From Phytoactinopolyspora halotolerans (GTDB taxonomy: Bacteria; Actinomycetota; Actinomycetes; Jiangellales; Jiangellaceae): a stretch of 64,000 bases of DNA. Shown piece by piece: positions 1 to 8,078 of the stretch; position 1 is the first letter of the stretch; every line of letters starts with the position of its first letter. The stretch lies in NCBI RefSeq assembly GCF_010550675.1, contig NZ_JAAGOA010000013.1, positions 1 through 64,000 of the forward strand. The letters are read 5' to 3'. The position numbers were made by a program, and so were the translations under genes. The notes below the pieces were generated by a model. It saw nothing but the letters and a program-made list of their open reading frames with translations, was not told where the DNA came from and ran no database searches.

Positions 1-77
1 GGTGTCACGGTACTTGTTCTTCACACATCAAAGACTGCGGCACCTTCGTCCCCGATCCGCACAAGCCACGCAGGACA

Positions 78-104
78 CAAAGAAGGCCGCCCCGAAGGAC
101 GGCC
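78..104 (-). terminator. Intrinsic terminator after tRNA-Leu
   Basis: Read on the minus strand this is an 8-bp GC-rich stem (GGCCGTCC pairing with GGGCGGCC, with one G-U pair) closed by a TTCG tetraloop and followed by TTCTTTGTGT. It lies about 60 bases downstream of the tRNA on the same strand, so it most likely ends that transcript. Confidence 0.75.
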
Positions 105-166
105 TCCCCGCTGAGATCCGAAGACCCCGGAAAGCTCGCGTTCTAGCAGGTCAGAAGCCTGCGCGG

Positions 167-251
167 TGTCCGAGGGGGGACTTGAACCCCCACCCCCTTG
201 ACGGGGACTAGCACCTCAAGCTAGCGCGTCTGCCTATTCCGCCACCCGGAC
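167..251 (-). tRNA. tRNA-Leu (anticodon GAG)
   Basis: The minus strand folds into a class II tRNA of 85 nt. The acceptor strands GTCCGGG and CTCGGAC pair over 7 bp with one G-T wobble. The anticodon stem CTAGC/GCTAG encloses the loop TTGAGGT, which puts GAG at positions 34-36 and so reads CUC/CUU leucine codons. The long variable arm and the T-arm GGGGGTTCAAGTCCCCC are typical of tRNA-Leu. The 3' CCA is not fully encoded: CC follows the discriminator A, then G. No integrase or attachment-site duplication is visible next to it. Confidence 0.95.
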
Positions 252-335
252 AAGGTGTGGGACGCTTGCGCGTCACCGGCCGAGTTACTGTACCAAACTT
301 TCACCGCCGCATGTCCAACCGGCAGGGGCCGGCAG

Positions 336-1463
336 TCAGCCGCTCACGACCGGCTCCGCCGGACCGTCGGCGGCGCGCATCGTCCTCAGTTCAAGATACC
401 GCGCCCTGGCCTGGAAAACCTCCCTCATCTCCCCGGTCATGTCTTCCAGGAACTCTTCCCGGTACGTCGCATCGGTCAGGATGGAGATCGCGTAGTACAG
501 GCCGGTGATCGCCGCCATGGCGGCTGCGACGCGCAGCAGCGCCTCTGTGATCAAGATCTCGTGGCCCAACAGATCCAGCGGCTGCGACCACAGACCGTCG
601 TTGACGTCCCACGCCACCCGGGTCTCCTCCCCCACGGTCAGCGCGCCGAACGCGATGAAGAACAAGCCGACGCCCACGGCGACCACAAAGACCTGCAGGC
701 CCTGGCTGATCAGCAGCGTCAGACCGACATTGATCCGCTGGCGACGGCTCAGCGGCGGCGAGTCTCCCCGCGCATCGCCTTCCAGCTGTCGCACCTGCCC
801 TGGAACCCGCAGAAACACGAACAGCCCGCCCAGTCCCACGAACAATCCGACGACGATCCAGACGAAGGTTCGCGGCATCGTCGAGAACACCTGCCACATC
901 TCCGCGTTCAGGAACAACACCAGAGAGAAGATCAGCAGCAGTGGCAGCGCTCGCACCAGCCGGGACAGCGACTCGGCCAATTCGTCGGCGATCCGCGTCA
1001 GCGCCCAGAAGACCGTCGCGATCAGGCCGTATCCCACCACCAGGTACACCAGCCCGAGCAGCAGGCTGTTGCCGACGATGATCCCCGCCACCTGGCGCAG
1101 CTGACCACCGAAGATCAACGGCAGCAACGCCGGGATGAAGACGAACGCGGCGAGTTCCGGCCGCCCGATGCGCGACGGGAGCGTCCAGAAACCGCGGCCG
1201 AGCAGCCGGTTGAGAATGCCGAAGGCGACCACCAGAACCGCCAGCCCGCCCAGCGCCGCGGCGACGTTGACCAGCAACGGCCAGTCGAAGTCAATGGCGC
1301 CGAGCATCTCGGCGATGAACACCAGCGCCAGGAACGGCGCCGCGCGGTTGAAGATGTCGTCCGACGCGGAGTAATCCTCGATGAACAGCGGCAACCCGCT
1401 GCGCCGGAACGTGCGCTCGTACGTTGCCAGCTCGTCGTCGGTCTCGTCATGCCATGTGCCCAC
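336..1463 (-). CDS. Polytopic membrane protein, function unknown
   Basis: A 375-aa protein with a hydrophilic N-terminus of about 40 residues, then roughly eight hydrophobic segments. These group into two halves (about residues 42-180 and 185-340) separated by a charged loop rich in Gly, Asp and Arg near residue 230. The C-terminus is charged and probably cytoplasmic. No catalytic motif is recognisable and I cannot assign a family beyond actinobacterial integral membrane protein. It starts at ATG, and about 50 bases separate it from the upstream F420-type gene, so co-transcription is possible. Confidence 0.8.
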   Translation of the reverse strand: MGTWHDETDDELATYERTFRRSGLPLFIEDYSASDDIFNRAAPFLALVFIAEMLGAIDFDWPLLVNVAAALGGLAVLVVAFGILNRLLGRGFWTLPSRIGRPELAAFVFIPALLPLIFGGQLRQVAGIIVGNSLLLGLVYLVVGYGLIATVFWALTRIADELAESLSRLVRALPLLLIFSLVLFLNAEMWQVFSTMPRTFVWIVVGLFVGLGGLFVFLRVPGQVRQLEGDARGDSPPLSRRQRINVGLTLLISQGLQVFVVAVGVGLFFIAFGALTVGEETRVAWDVNDGLWSQPLDLLGHEILITEALLRVAAAMAAITGLYYAISILTDATYREEFLEDMTGEMREVFQARARYLELRTMRAADGPAEPVVSG

Positions 1464-1514
1464 GACGGGACCCTACCCGGCACACATGTCCACGCGGCAC
1501 TGTTGGTGGCGATC

Positions 1515-2000
1515 TCAGCGCTGCAGGTGTAGCTCCACCACGGGCACCTGTGGAAGTCCAGCATCGTCGCTCTCCTCCATCGAGGCGTCCAGCACCGGCT
1601 CGAGCGTCTTCCACAACTTCGGATGCCGGGCCGCATAGCCCGCCAGCACCGTCTTGGCCCCCTCCGCACCGAGCTGCCGCGCCTCGGCCGGCACGCGGTA
1701 GCGCAGGCCCACGGAGACCCGGACCTGCGGATGGGCGAGAACGTTCTGGAACCACTGTGCCGACGGTCCGAAGCCGGAGACGATCACACACCTGTCCGGT
1801 CCGCGCTGCGAGACCACCTCCAGCACCACGTACCGGCGAAGCCCGCTGTTCCGTCCGATGTGCTCCAGCATCAGCGCCCGGGAACCGAACAGGAAACCCA
1901 ACCGGGCGCGGTAGAGCCAGATCGGGGCACGGACCAGCCACCGCACCCGCAGCAGCCGGCCCACCAGCGGCTTCCGCTCGTCTCCTTGGTCAGCGGGCAT
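1515..2000 (-). CDS. Deazaflavin (F420)-dependent nitroreductase-family protein
   Basis: At 161 aa it matches the length and layout of the Ddn/DUF385 split-beta-barrel family, which binds coenzyme F420 and reduces quinones or nitro compounds. The segment HIGRNSGLRRYVVLEVV near residues 46-62 is the family's characteristic region (usually TTGRKSGKPR), followed by an ASFGPSAQWFQN-like stretch here reading SGFGPSAQWFQNVLAHPQV. The start codon overlaps the end of the upstream aldose-epimerase gene by 11 bases, which suggests translational coupling. The substrate cannot be told from sequence. Confidence 0.85.
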   Translation of the reverse strand: MPADQGDERKPLVGRLLRVRWLVRAPIWLYRARLGFLFGSRALMLEHIGRNSGLRRYVVLEVVSQRGPDRCVIVSGFGPSAQWFQNVLAHPQVRVSVGLRYRVPAEARQLGAEGAKTVLAGYAARHPKLWKTLEPVLDASMEESDDAGLPQVPVVELHLQR

Positions 2001-2955
2001 CCGCCGTGATCCCCCACGTCCCCTCGAAGACGCCGCCGGGTTTGAGCACGATCAGACCGTCGCCGGTGTTGAACACGTCGACCGCCGACGTCATCGGCTC
2101 CACCGCCAACGAGCGCCGGACACCCTCCTCCTCGCTCACCGCATCCGCGGTGTAGAGCAGGACGAACGGCCACGCTTCGTCCTGCCACAGCGACACCGTC
2201 CACCCGTCCGGCCGCTCGGCGACGACACGCGCCAGCCCTGACGCGTCCCGCTCCAGGTCGGAGTAGAGACCCAGCCGGTTCGGGCCGATCCGGCGCGCGC
2301 GGCGGAAGTCGCTGTCGTCGCCCACGGCCGCGCGTGTGGTCATGATGCCGTCTTCGCCGCGCACGACCGTCGCGCCGGGCACCGTCACCGTCATGTCGTC
2401 GATAGTCCCGCCGCCGGCCGTCCCGCCGCCGACCGTCGCGCCGTCGGCTGTCCCGTGGCCGGCGCTGAGGTAGGGGTGCGCCCCGGCGCCGAACGGCGCC
2501 TCGTCGTCGCTGAGGTTCTCCACGTGCAGCCATGCGCTCAGCCCACCGTCGTCGAGCGACCACCGGGTCCGTACCCGCAGCGGCCATGGGTAACCCGGCC
2601 GCGCCGGCTGCACCATCGCGAGCTCGACCGACGACGCGTCCCTCGCCACCACCTGGAACGGCATCCATCGGATCAGCCCGTGGATCGCGTGCCGCCCCTC
2701 GTCGCCGAAAATCGGCAGCTGGTGTTCGTGTCCGCCGAACCGGTACCTGCCGTCCCGGATCCGGTTGGGCCACGGCACCAGCCAGTGACCGCGTGCGCTC
2801 GGACATAGCGTCCCGGCCGGATAACCGGCCACGATGTCGACGCCGGCGACCTGGTAAGTGCGCAGGCCACCGCCGGCCTCCACGATCACCGCCTCGTGCT
2901 CGCCATGCCGGAGCACGTGCTCCCCGGCGCCGCCTACCTCGCTCAGATCAATCAC
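1990..2955 (-). CDS. Aldose 1-epimerase family protein
   Basis: A galactose-mutarotase-like beta-sandwich protein. Family features are the N-terminal YPAGTLCPSARGHWLVPWPNR region, HAIHGLIR (first conserved His) and FGAGAHPYLS (second conserved His) with a late Glu-rich stretch. I chose the GTG at 2955 because AGGGTGA lies just upstream; an earlier GTG at 2997 would put the start inside a palindromic repeat. Between the AHPYLS motif and the next strand sits a Gly-Thr-rich insertion (GTADGATVGGGTAGGGTIDD) that looks like an in-frame repeat expansion. Its exact sugar substrate is unknown. Confidence 0.85.
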   Translation of the reverse strand: MIDLSEVGGAGEHVLRHGEHEAVIVEAGGGLRTYQVAGVDIVAGYPAGTLCPSARGHWLVPWPNRIRDGRYRFGGHEHQLPIFGDEGRHAIHGLIRWMPFQVVARDASSVELAMVQPARPGYPWPLRVRTRWSLDDGGLSAWLHVENLSDDEAPFGAGAHPYLSAGHGTADGATVGGGTAGGGTIDDMTVTVPGATVVRGEDGIMTTRAAVGDDSDFRRARRIGPNRLGLYSDLERDASGLARVVAERPDGWTVSLWQDEAWPFVLLYTADAVSEEEGVRRSLAVEPMTSAVDVFNTGDGLIVLKPGGVFEGTWGITADAR

Positions 2956-2983
2956 GGCGCTCACCCTACGCCCATCCACCACG

Positions 2984-3034
2984 ATGATCATGAACACTAG
3001 CCGTGCTATGCGAACGGTAAGTGTTCATGATCAT
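2984..3034. repeat. 51-bp palindromic element, family A copy 1
   Basis: A perfect 15-bp inverted repeat (ATGATCATGAACACT and its complement) flanks a 21-base core. The same arms and a very similar core, in inverted orientation (about 18 of 21 bases), recur at 14225-14275. This copy lies between the divergent aldose-epimerase and NUDIX genes. Core conservation argues for a dispersed element rather than an independent hairpin. Confidence 0.85.
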
Positions 3035-3088
3035 GCTGCGGGTACCTCGGTGGCGGTTCCCGCGCCCGCGCATGGCACGCTTGACTCG

Positions 3089-3970
3089 ATGAGCCGGCTG
3101 CAGCACCGAACCGATGGCGACGGATGGGTCACGTGTGATTGCGGTCAGCGGCACTGGGGCGTCTACGGTTCCGCCGGACTGATGCTCGTCGACCCGGACC
3201 GGGGCGTACTGCTGCAACATCGCGCGCATTGGAGCCATTACGGCGGAACCTGGGGTGTGCCCGGCGGCGCCCGCGCGTCCGGCGAAGGTCCGTACGACGG
3301 GGCGCTCCGCGAGGCGCACGAGGAGGCCGCGATCCCACCGGAGAAGGTGCAGCCCAGCCACGCGTGGGTGGAGGATCACGGCCCGTGGTCCTACACGACC
3401 GTCGTCGCCGATTGCGACGGCGAGGTCGACGCCTATGCCAGCGACCCGGAAAGCTTGGCGATCTCGTGGGTGCCCGTCGACGACGTCGACCAGCTTCCGC
3501 TGCTGCCGGCGTTCGGCACCATGTGGCCGTCGATCCGCGCACAGGCATTCCGCCGTCTGGTGCTGGTGGTCGATGCGGCGAACGTCGTCGGATCCCGTCC
3601 AGACGGCTGGTGGCTGGACCGGGCGGGCGCCGCCGAGCGGCTGCGGGACGAGCTGGCCGCCGCCGGTCCGCTACCCGCGCACGATCTCGGGCTGCCAGCG
3701 GCGATGTGGTGGCCGCGAATCCGTCTCGTCGTCGAAGGCGACGCACGTTCCATCGCCGACATCGACGACTCGGCGCGTCTCACCGTCGACCGGGCACCCG
3801 GAAGCGGCGACGACACCATCGTCCAGGTCACCGCCGAGGCCACCTCGGCGCGCCCGGACGATCACGTCATCGTCGCGACGGCGGACCGTGAACTGCGCCG
3901 ACGCGTCGAGCACGTCGGCGCCACCATCGTCGGCCCCGGCTCGCTGCGTCGCATGATCACGCACGCCTAG
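3089..3970 (+). CDS. NUDIX hydrolase fused to NYN/PIN-like domain
   Basis: A 293-aa two-domain protein. Residues about 20-150 form a NUDIX domain with a complete Nudix box (G at the start of GARASGE, then REAHEEAAI, fitting GX5EX7REUXEEXGU), so a nucleoside-diphosphate-X pyrophosphohydrolase activity is expected. Residues about 155-290 begin with LVVDAANVVG and end with VATADRELRRRV and VGPGSLRRMI, the acidic pattern of NYN/PIN-like nucleases. The ATG at 3089 matches the NUDIX domain start; upstream in-frame sequence runs through the family A repeat. The fusion suggests linked RNA cleavage and nucleotide clean-up or RNA cap-like removal, which is inference. Confidence 0.85.
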   Translation: MSRLQHRTDGDGWVTCDCGQRHWGVYGSAGLMLVDPDRGVLLQHRAHWSHYGGTWGVPGGARASGEGPYDGALREAHEEAAIPPEKVQPSHAWVEDHGPWSYTTVVADCDGEVDAYASDPESLAISWVPVDDVDQLPLLPAFGTMWPSIRAQAFRRLVLVVDAANVVGSRPDGWWLDRAGAAERLRDELAAAGPLPAHDLGLPAAMWWPRIRLVVEGDARSIADIDDSARLTVDRAPGSGDDTIVQVTAEATSARPDDHVIVATADRELRRRVEHVGATIVGPGSLRRMITHA

Positions 3971-4015
3971 CGGCGACCTCGGGCACGCGTGCATGGCACG
4001 CTGAAGGCTCGCTCG

Positions 4016-4795
4016 CTAGGCCGACTTGCGGGCCTTGGCCTGCTCGACGCTCTGCCGCAGGGCCTCCATCAGGTCGACCACCTTGCCCTCTTCCGGCTCC
4101 TCGGCCGGCGCCTCCACCGCGACACCCTCCGACTTCGCCGCGATCACCTGCAGCAGCGCCTCACGGTACTCGTCGGTGTACTCATCCGGGTCGAAGTCGC
4201 CGGACAGGGTCTCGATGTAGGACTCGGCCATCGCCATCTCCTGCTCGCGCACCTTGACGTCCTCGTCGAGGAACCCGAACTCCGGGCGGCGGATCTCGTC
4301 CGGCCACAGCATGGTCTGGACGACAAGAACACCCTCGTGCGAACGGAGCACCGCCAGGCGCTCCCGGTTGCGCAGCGCGACCTTCACCACGCCCACCCGT
4401 TCGGACTCCTCGAGCGCGTCCCGCAGCAGCACATACGGCTTGGTGTCACCGGTCGGTTCGACGTAATACGCGCGCGCCAAGGCGGTCGGATCGATCTGGG
4501 AGAACGGGACGAACCCCAGAACCTCCACCGCGCGGCTGGACGCCACCGGGAGGTCAGCCAGGTCGTCGCTGGTGAGGATCACCATCTCACCGTCGGGCAT
4601 CTCGTAACCCTTGGCGATGTCCGCGTAGGCCACTTCCTCGCCGTCCTTCTCGCAGACGCGCCGGTACCGGATCCTGCCACCGTCGGCCGCGTGCACCTGC
4701 CGGAAGCTGACGTCCTTCTCCTCGGTGGCAGAGACGAGCCGCACTGGAATCGACACCAGTCCGAACGAAATCGAGCCCTTCCACACCGTCTGCAT
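4016..4795 (-). CDS. ku: Ku protein, non-homologous end joining
   Basis: A 259-aa bacterial Ku homodimer subunit that binds DNA double-strand ends and recruits ligase LigD. It opens with the family signature MQTVWKGSISFGLVSIPVRL and contains SRAVEVLGFVP, YYVEP-type and LLRDALEESERVGVVK motifs along the beta-barrel ring. A C-terminal Lys/Glu tail follows, as in other actinobacterial Ku. I take the ATG at 4795 because it is the standard Ku start; a longer reading frame reaches 4870 but its added residues look non-coding. No ligD is in the window. Confidence 0.95.
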   Translation of the reverse strand: MQTVWKGSISFGLVSIPVRLVSATEEKDVSFRQVHAADGGRIRYRRVCEKDGEEVAYADIAKGYEMPDGEMVILTSDDLADLPVASSRAVEVLGFVPFSQIDPTALARAYYVEPTGDTKPYVLLRDALEESERVGVVKVALRNRERLAVLRSHEGVLVVQTMLWPDEIRRPEFGFLDEDVKVREQEMAMAESYIETLSGDFDPDEYTDEYREALLQVIAAKSEGVAVEAPAEEPEEGKVVDLMEALRQSVEQAKARKSA

Positions 4796-4983
4796 CCGAT
4801 TCCCCGTTCCCTTGGCCGACCAATACCTGCGATGATGCCGCGAATCCTCGCACCTCGCCAGTACGACCATTCTCGGCCCCGGAACTCATCGCTCTTTCAC
4901 CACCCGGGTGTCGGCGCGCCTCCGCGGTTCCGTCCGCAGGCCGTGGCAGCCTGAGAACATCCCACATGAAGGGAGGATCACCG

Positions 4984-5148
4984 ATGAGCCCGCTGACCAG
5001 TCGATGCATGGAGTGCGGCGGCGAGGTCGAGTTCGATCCGGTTCCCGACGCCATGCCAAGTGAGTTCAGCTGCCGCCGCTGCGCCGCCGCGTACCTGGTA
5101 GATCCGACGCCGTCTGCGGCCCGGTCTTCTGTCGCGGTCGTCGCCTAG
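4984..5148 (+). CDS. Small zinc-ribbon protein
   Basis: A 54-aa protein with two Cys-X2-Cys knuckles (CMECGG near residue 8 and CRRCAA near residue 30) separated by an acidic stretch, EVEFDPVPDAMPSEF. This resembles LysW-like or rubredoxin-type zinc ribbons. The ATG at 4984 follows GGGAGG at good spacing. It lies between Ku and an RNA methyltransferase gene, both on the other strand. It might be a carrier or adaptor protein; the role is unknown. The small size keeps confidence moderate. Confidence 0.6.
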   Translation: MSPLTSRCMECGGEVEFDPVPDAMPSEFSCRRCAAAYLVDPTPSAARSSVAVVA

Positions 5149-5166
5149 GTCGTCGCGGTTGAGATC

Positions 5167-5961
5167 TCAGCGCAGCGCGTAGCAGGCCACCGCGGTCGCC
5201 GCGGCCACGTTGAGCGAGTCGACACCGCCCTGCATCGGAATGCGTACCCGGCGGTCGGCCGAACGCATCCACCGCTGGGTCAACCCTTCGCCCTCGGTAC
5301 CCACCAGCAGCGCCAGCCGCTCCGGCGGCGTCACGTCGGAGAGGTCCGCCGCGTCGTCCGCCGGCGTGAGCGCCCACACGTCGATCCCGGCCGCGCGCAA
5401 CGTGTCCGGGCCGTGATACCAGTCCTCGACCCGGGTGTACGGCACCGAGAACACCGAACCCATGGACACCTTGACCGCACGCCGGTACAGCGGATCGGCG
5501 CACCGCGGGCTCAGCAGGACCGCGTCCCAGCCGAGCCCGGCCGCGCATCTGAAGGCGGCGCCGACGTTCGTGTGGTCCACCAGGTCTTCCAGCACGATGA
5601 CGCGCCGGGCGCCGCTGATGACCGCGTCCAGGCTCGGCAACGGCGTGCGGTGCAGCGACGCCAGCGCACCCCGGTGCACATGGAATCCGGTGACCGTCTC
5701 CACCAGCTGCTCCGGGGCGACGTAGCATGTCACGTCGCCCGCGGCGTCCAGCACGTCGGCCAGCGTCTCCACCCAGCGCGGCGCCATCAGGAACGAACGC
5801 ACCGGATATCCGGCGCCGACCGCACGGCGGATGACCTTCTCGCCCTCCGCGAGGAACAGCCCGTGTTCGCTCTCCAACGACGTCCGTAGCTGAACGTCGC
5901 GCAACGCGACGTAATCGCCGAGCCGCGGGTCGTCCGCGCTGTCGATCTCGACCAAGTCCAC
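5167..5961 (-). CDS. SpoU/TrmH-family RNA 2'-O-methyltransferase
   Basis: A 264-aa SPOUT methyltransferase. An N-terminal substrate-binding region (ESEHGLFLAEGEKVIRRA) is followed by the trefoil-knot domain with the three family motifs: VIVLEDLVDHTNVGAAFRCA, LLVGTEGEGLT and IPMQGGVDSLNVAAATAVA. These bind SAM and place Arg and Asn/Ser for ribose methylation of rRNA or tRNA. I prefer the GTG at 5961, preceded by AGGGGA; an ATG at 6045 would lie inside an inverted repeat. The target nucleotide is not evident. Confidence 0.88.
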   Translation of the reverse strand: MDLVEIDSADDPRLGDYVALRDVQLRTSLESEHGLFLAEGEKVIRRAVGAGYPVRSFLMAPRWVETLADVLDAAGDVTCYVAPEQLVETVTGFHVHRGALASLHRTPLPSLDAVISGARRVIVLEDLVDHTNVGAAFRCAAGLGWDAVLLSPRCADPLYRRAVKVSMGSVFSVPYTRVEDWYHGPDTLRAAGIDVWALTPADDAADLSDVTPPERLALLVGTEGEGLTQRWMRSADRRVRIPMQGGVDSLNVAAATAVACYALR

Positions 5962-5990
5962 CGTGCGATTGTCCCCTGCCTTGCCGGCAC

Positions 5991-6063
5991 GCGCTTCTTG
6001 AGTGTGAGTTGCGCTGGATGCCGCATGATCGGGCTTCAGACGCAACGAACACTCAAGAAGCGC
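5991..6063. repeat. 73-bp inverted repeat, element E
   Basis: Arms at 5991-6013 and 6041-6063 match in 21 of 23 positions (starting GCGCTTCTTGAGTGT) around a 27-base loop. It lies between the SPFH gene's end and the methyltransferase gene, both on the minus strand. It could terminate the SPFH transcript, but the arms are long for a terminator and lack a T tract. A diverged relative may occur at 44147-44224. Confidence 0.75.
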
Positions 6064-6095
6064 GGAACGAGACGAACCAGAACCAGTGAACGCCC

Positions 6096-7385
6096 CTACT
6101 GGCCGGGTGGCGGCGGCGCCGGCGGCGCGTGCGGCGTGTCGTTGCCAGAGTTCTCGCCGCCACCGCGAAGCCCGCCGAGGCCTCCACCTTGCGAACCGCC
6201 GGCGTCGCTCCGCGGGCCCCGTCCCTGCGAGGCGGCCTCAGCGGCCCGCAGCGCCTCCTGGACCTCGTCCTCGGCCGCGGAGACAGCCGCCTCGCCTTCG
6301 GCTGCAGCCTCGTCGGCCGCTTCCGAAACCTCCCCGGCCACCGCGGCTCCCGGCATGTCGCGGCCGTCGCCGCCGTCACCGACGCCGCTGCCGTCGTCGT
6401 CTGCGTCGCCGTCACCGTACGGGCCACCGTCGCCGCCGTCGCCGCCGTTGCCGGCGCCGGGGAGCGCGCTGCCGAACTTGCCGACAGCCGTACCCAGCCC
6501 CTCCAACGCGGCCCCGATCTCACTCGGTACGATCCAGACCTTGTTCGCGTCGCCCTTGGCGATCTCCGGCAGCATCTGCAGGTACTGGTACGACAGCAGT
6601 TTCTGGTCCGGCCTTCCCCGATGGATCGCGTTGAAGACGGCGCCGATCGCCTTGGCCTCACCGTCAGCACGCAGGATCTGCGCCTGCTTGTCCGCCTCGG
6701 CCCGCAGGATCTGCGACGTCTTGTCACCCTCGGCGGAGAGGATCGCCGCCTGCTTCTGTCCTTCGGCGGTGAGGATCTGCGACTGGCGCACACCCTCCGC
6801 GTTGAGGATCGCCGCACGCTTGTCCCGGTCGGCACGCATCTGCTTCTCCATCGAGTCCTGGATGGAGGGTGGCGGATCGATCGCCTTCAACTCGACTCGG
6901 TTGACCCGGATGCCCCACTTGCCCGTGGCCTCGTCCAGCACGCCGCGCAGCGCGTTGTTGATCTCCTCGCGGCTGGTCAGCGTCCGTTCGAGGTCCATGC
7001 CACCGATGACGTTACGCAGCGTGGTGACCGCAAGCTGCTCGATACCCTGGATGTAGTTGGCGATCTCGTAGGTCGCCGCCTTCGGATCGTTGACCTGGTA
7101 GTAGATGACCGTGTCGATGGAGACCACCAGGTTGTCCTGGGTGATCACCGGCTGCGGCGGGAACGAGACGACCTGCTCCCGCAGGTCGACCAGCGGCAGC
7201 ACCCGGTCGACGAACGGGACGACGATCGCCAGGCCCGGCGTCAGTATCCGCTGGTACCGCCCCAGGCGTTCGACGATGCCGGCGCGCGCCTGCGGCACGA
7301 TCCGGACCGACTTGGCCAAGGCGACCAGGACGAACACGGCCAGGAGGAAGATGACAAAGAGGAGGAAGATCTCTCCTGCTTCCAT
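6096..7385 (-). CDS. SPFH/Band 7 (stomatin-like) membrane protein
   Basis: A 429-aa protein with one N-terminal membrane helix (residues about 5-27), an SPFH domain (about 28-190, including PQARAGIVERLGRYQ and GMDLERTLTSREEIN) and a long coiled coil of AEG/EADKQAQIL heptads (about 200-265). The QmcA-like core ends near residue 310. The last 120 residues are unusual: Gly/Asp-rich, then Ala/Glu-rich, ending in a Pro tail, and probably disordered. Such proteins scaffold membrane microdomains. The neighbouring NfeD gene upstream is the classic partner and lies about 95 bases away on the same strand. Confidence 0.92.
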   Translation of the reverse strand: MEAGEIFLLFVIFLLAVFVLVALAKSVRIVPQARAGIVERLGRYQRILTPGLAIVVPFVDRVLPLVDLREQVVSFPPQPVITQDNLVVSIDTVIYYQVNDPKAATYEIANYIQGIEQLAVTTLRNVIGGMDLERTLTSREEINNALRGVLDEATGKWGIRVNRVELKAIDPPPSIQDSMEKQMRADRDKRAAILNAEGVRQSQILTAEGQKQAAILSAEGDKTSQILRAEADKQAQILRADGEAKAIGAVFNAIHRGRPDQKLLSYQYLQMLPEIAKGDANKVWIVPSEIGAALEGLGTAVGKFGSALPGAGNGGDGGDGGPYGDGDADDDGSGVGDGGDGRDMPGAAVAGEVSEAADEAAAEGEAAVSAAEDEVQEALRAAEAASQGRGPRSDAGGSQGGGLGGLRGGGENSGNDTPHAPPAPPPPGQ

Positions 7386-7479
7386 AGATGACCCTTCGTG
7401 TGAACGCGTCAGATGCCTCGTGCGGCCCTGCTGCGCCGCACGGGATGTGGGGCCAACCTACACCGCCCGCGTGCAGGCG

Positions 7480-7947
7480 CTACATCGGTTCCCCACCGGG
7501 AAACACGAGCGCCGTCGCACCGTCGATCTCGATCACGTCGACGTTGTCGCCGGGCTCGATCACGGTACGGCCGTCGAAGCTGCGCGCCGTCCATACCTCA
7601 CCGGCCAACTTGATCCGTCCGCCGTCGCCGTCGACCCGTTCCAGCACCACGGCGCTCTGCCCGACGAGGGCGGCTGCCCCGGTGCGCACGCTGGTCGGCA
7701 CCCGAAGATGTCGCTTCGCGATCGGCCGGACGAAACCGATCATGATCACGCTCACGCCGATGGCGATCAACGTCTGCGCGACGAACGGCAGTCCGGCGAT
7801 CGATGCGACCGCACCGCTGACGGCACCGGCCGCCAGCATCAGGAAGACGAGATCCACCGTTGTGGTCTCGACGATCCCGAAGATGAAGGCCAGTCCCAAC
7901 CAGGCGGACCACTCGTTGTCCCCTAGCCAGTCCCAGAAGCCCTGCAT
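7480..7947 (-). CDS. NfeD-like membrane protein, partner of SPFH protein
   Basis: A 155-aa protein with three or four N-terminal hydrophobic segments (residues about 12-80) and a C-terminal OB-fold NfeD domain (about 90-150), visible as ALVGQSAVVLERVDGDGGRIKLAGEVWTA with GDNVDVIEIDGATALV. This is the short NfeD form that pairs with stomatin-like proteins. It is first in a probable two-gene operon with the SPFH gene. It likely acts in membrane-domain organisation or protein quality control. Confidence 0.9.
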   Translation of the reverse strand: MQGFWDWLGDNEWSAWLGLAFIFGIVETTTVDLVFLMLAAGAVSGAVASIAGLPFVAQTLIAIGVSVIMIGFVRPIAKRHLRVPTSVRTGAAALVGQSAVVLERVDGDGGRIKLAGEVWTARSFDGRTVIEPGDNVDVIEIDGATALVFPGGEPM

Positions 7948-8078
7948 GGCTCAAGATTACGCCCGACGTGCGGCCCCTGTCTGCACCGGGAACCGCAGGG
8001 CGCGTCGCGCGCAACGCTGCGGCGAAAGTCGCACCTGAACAGCAAGGCACGCCGCACGCCGACCCGTGCCGTGGCGGA

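Noticed and set aside
167-251. Integration site of a mobile element at tRNA-Leu
   Set aside because: No integrase, excisionase or repeat of the tRNA 3' end was seen nearby.
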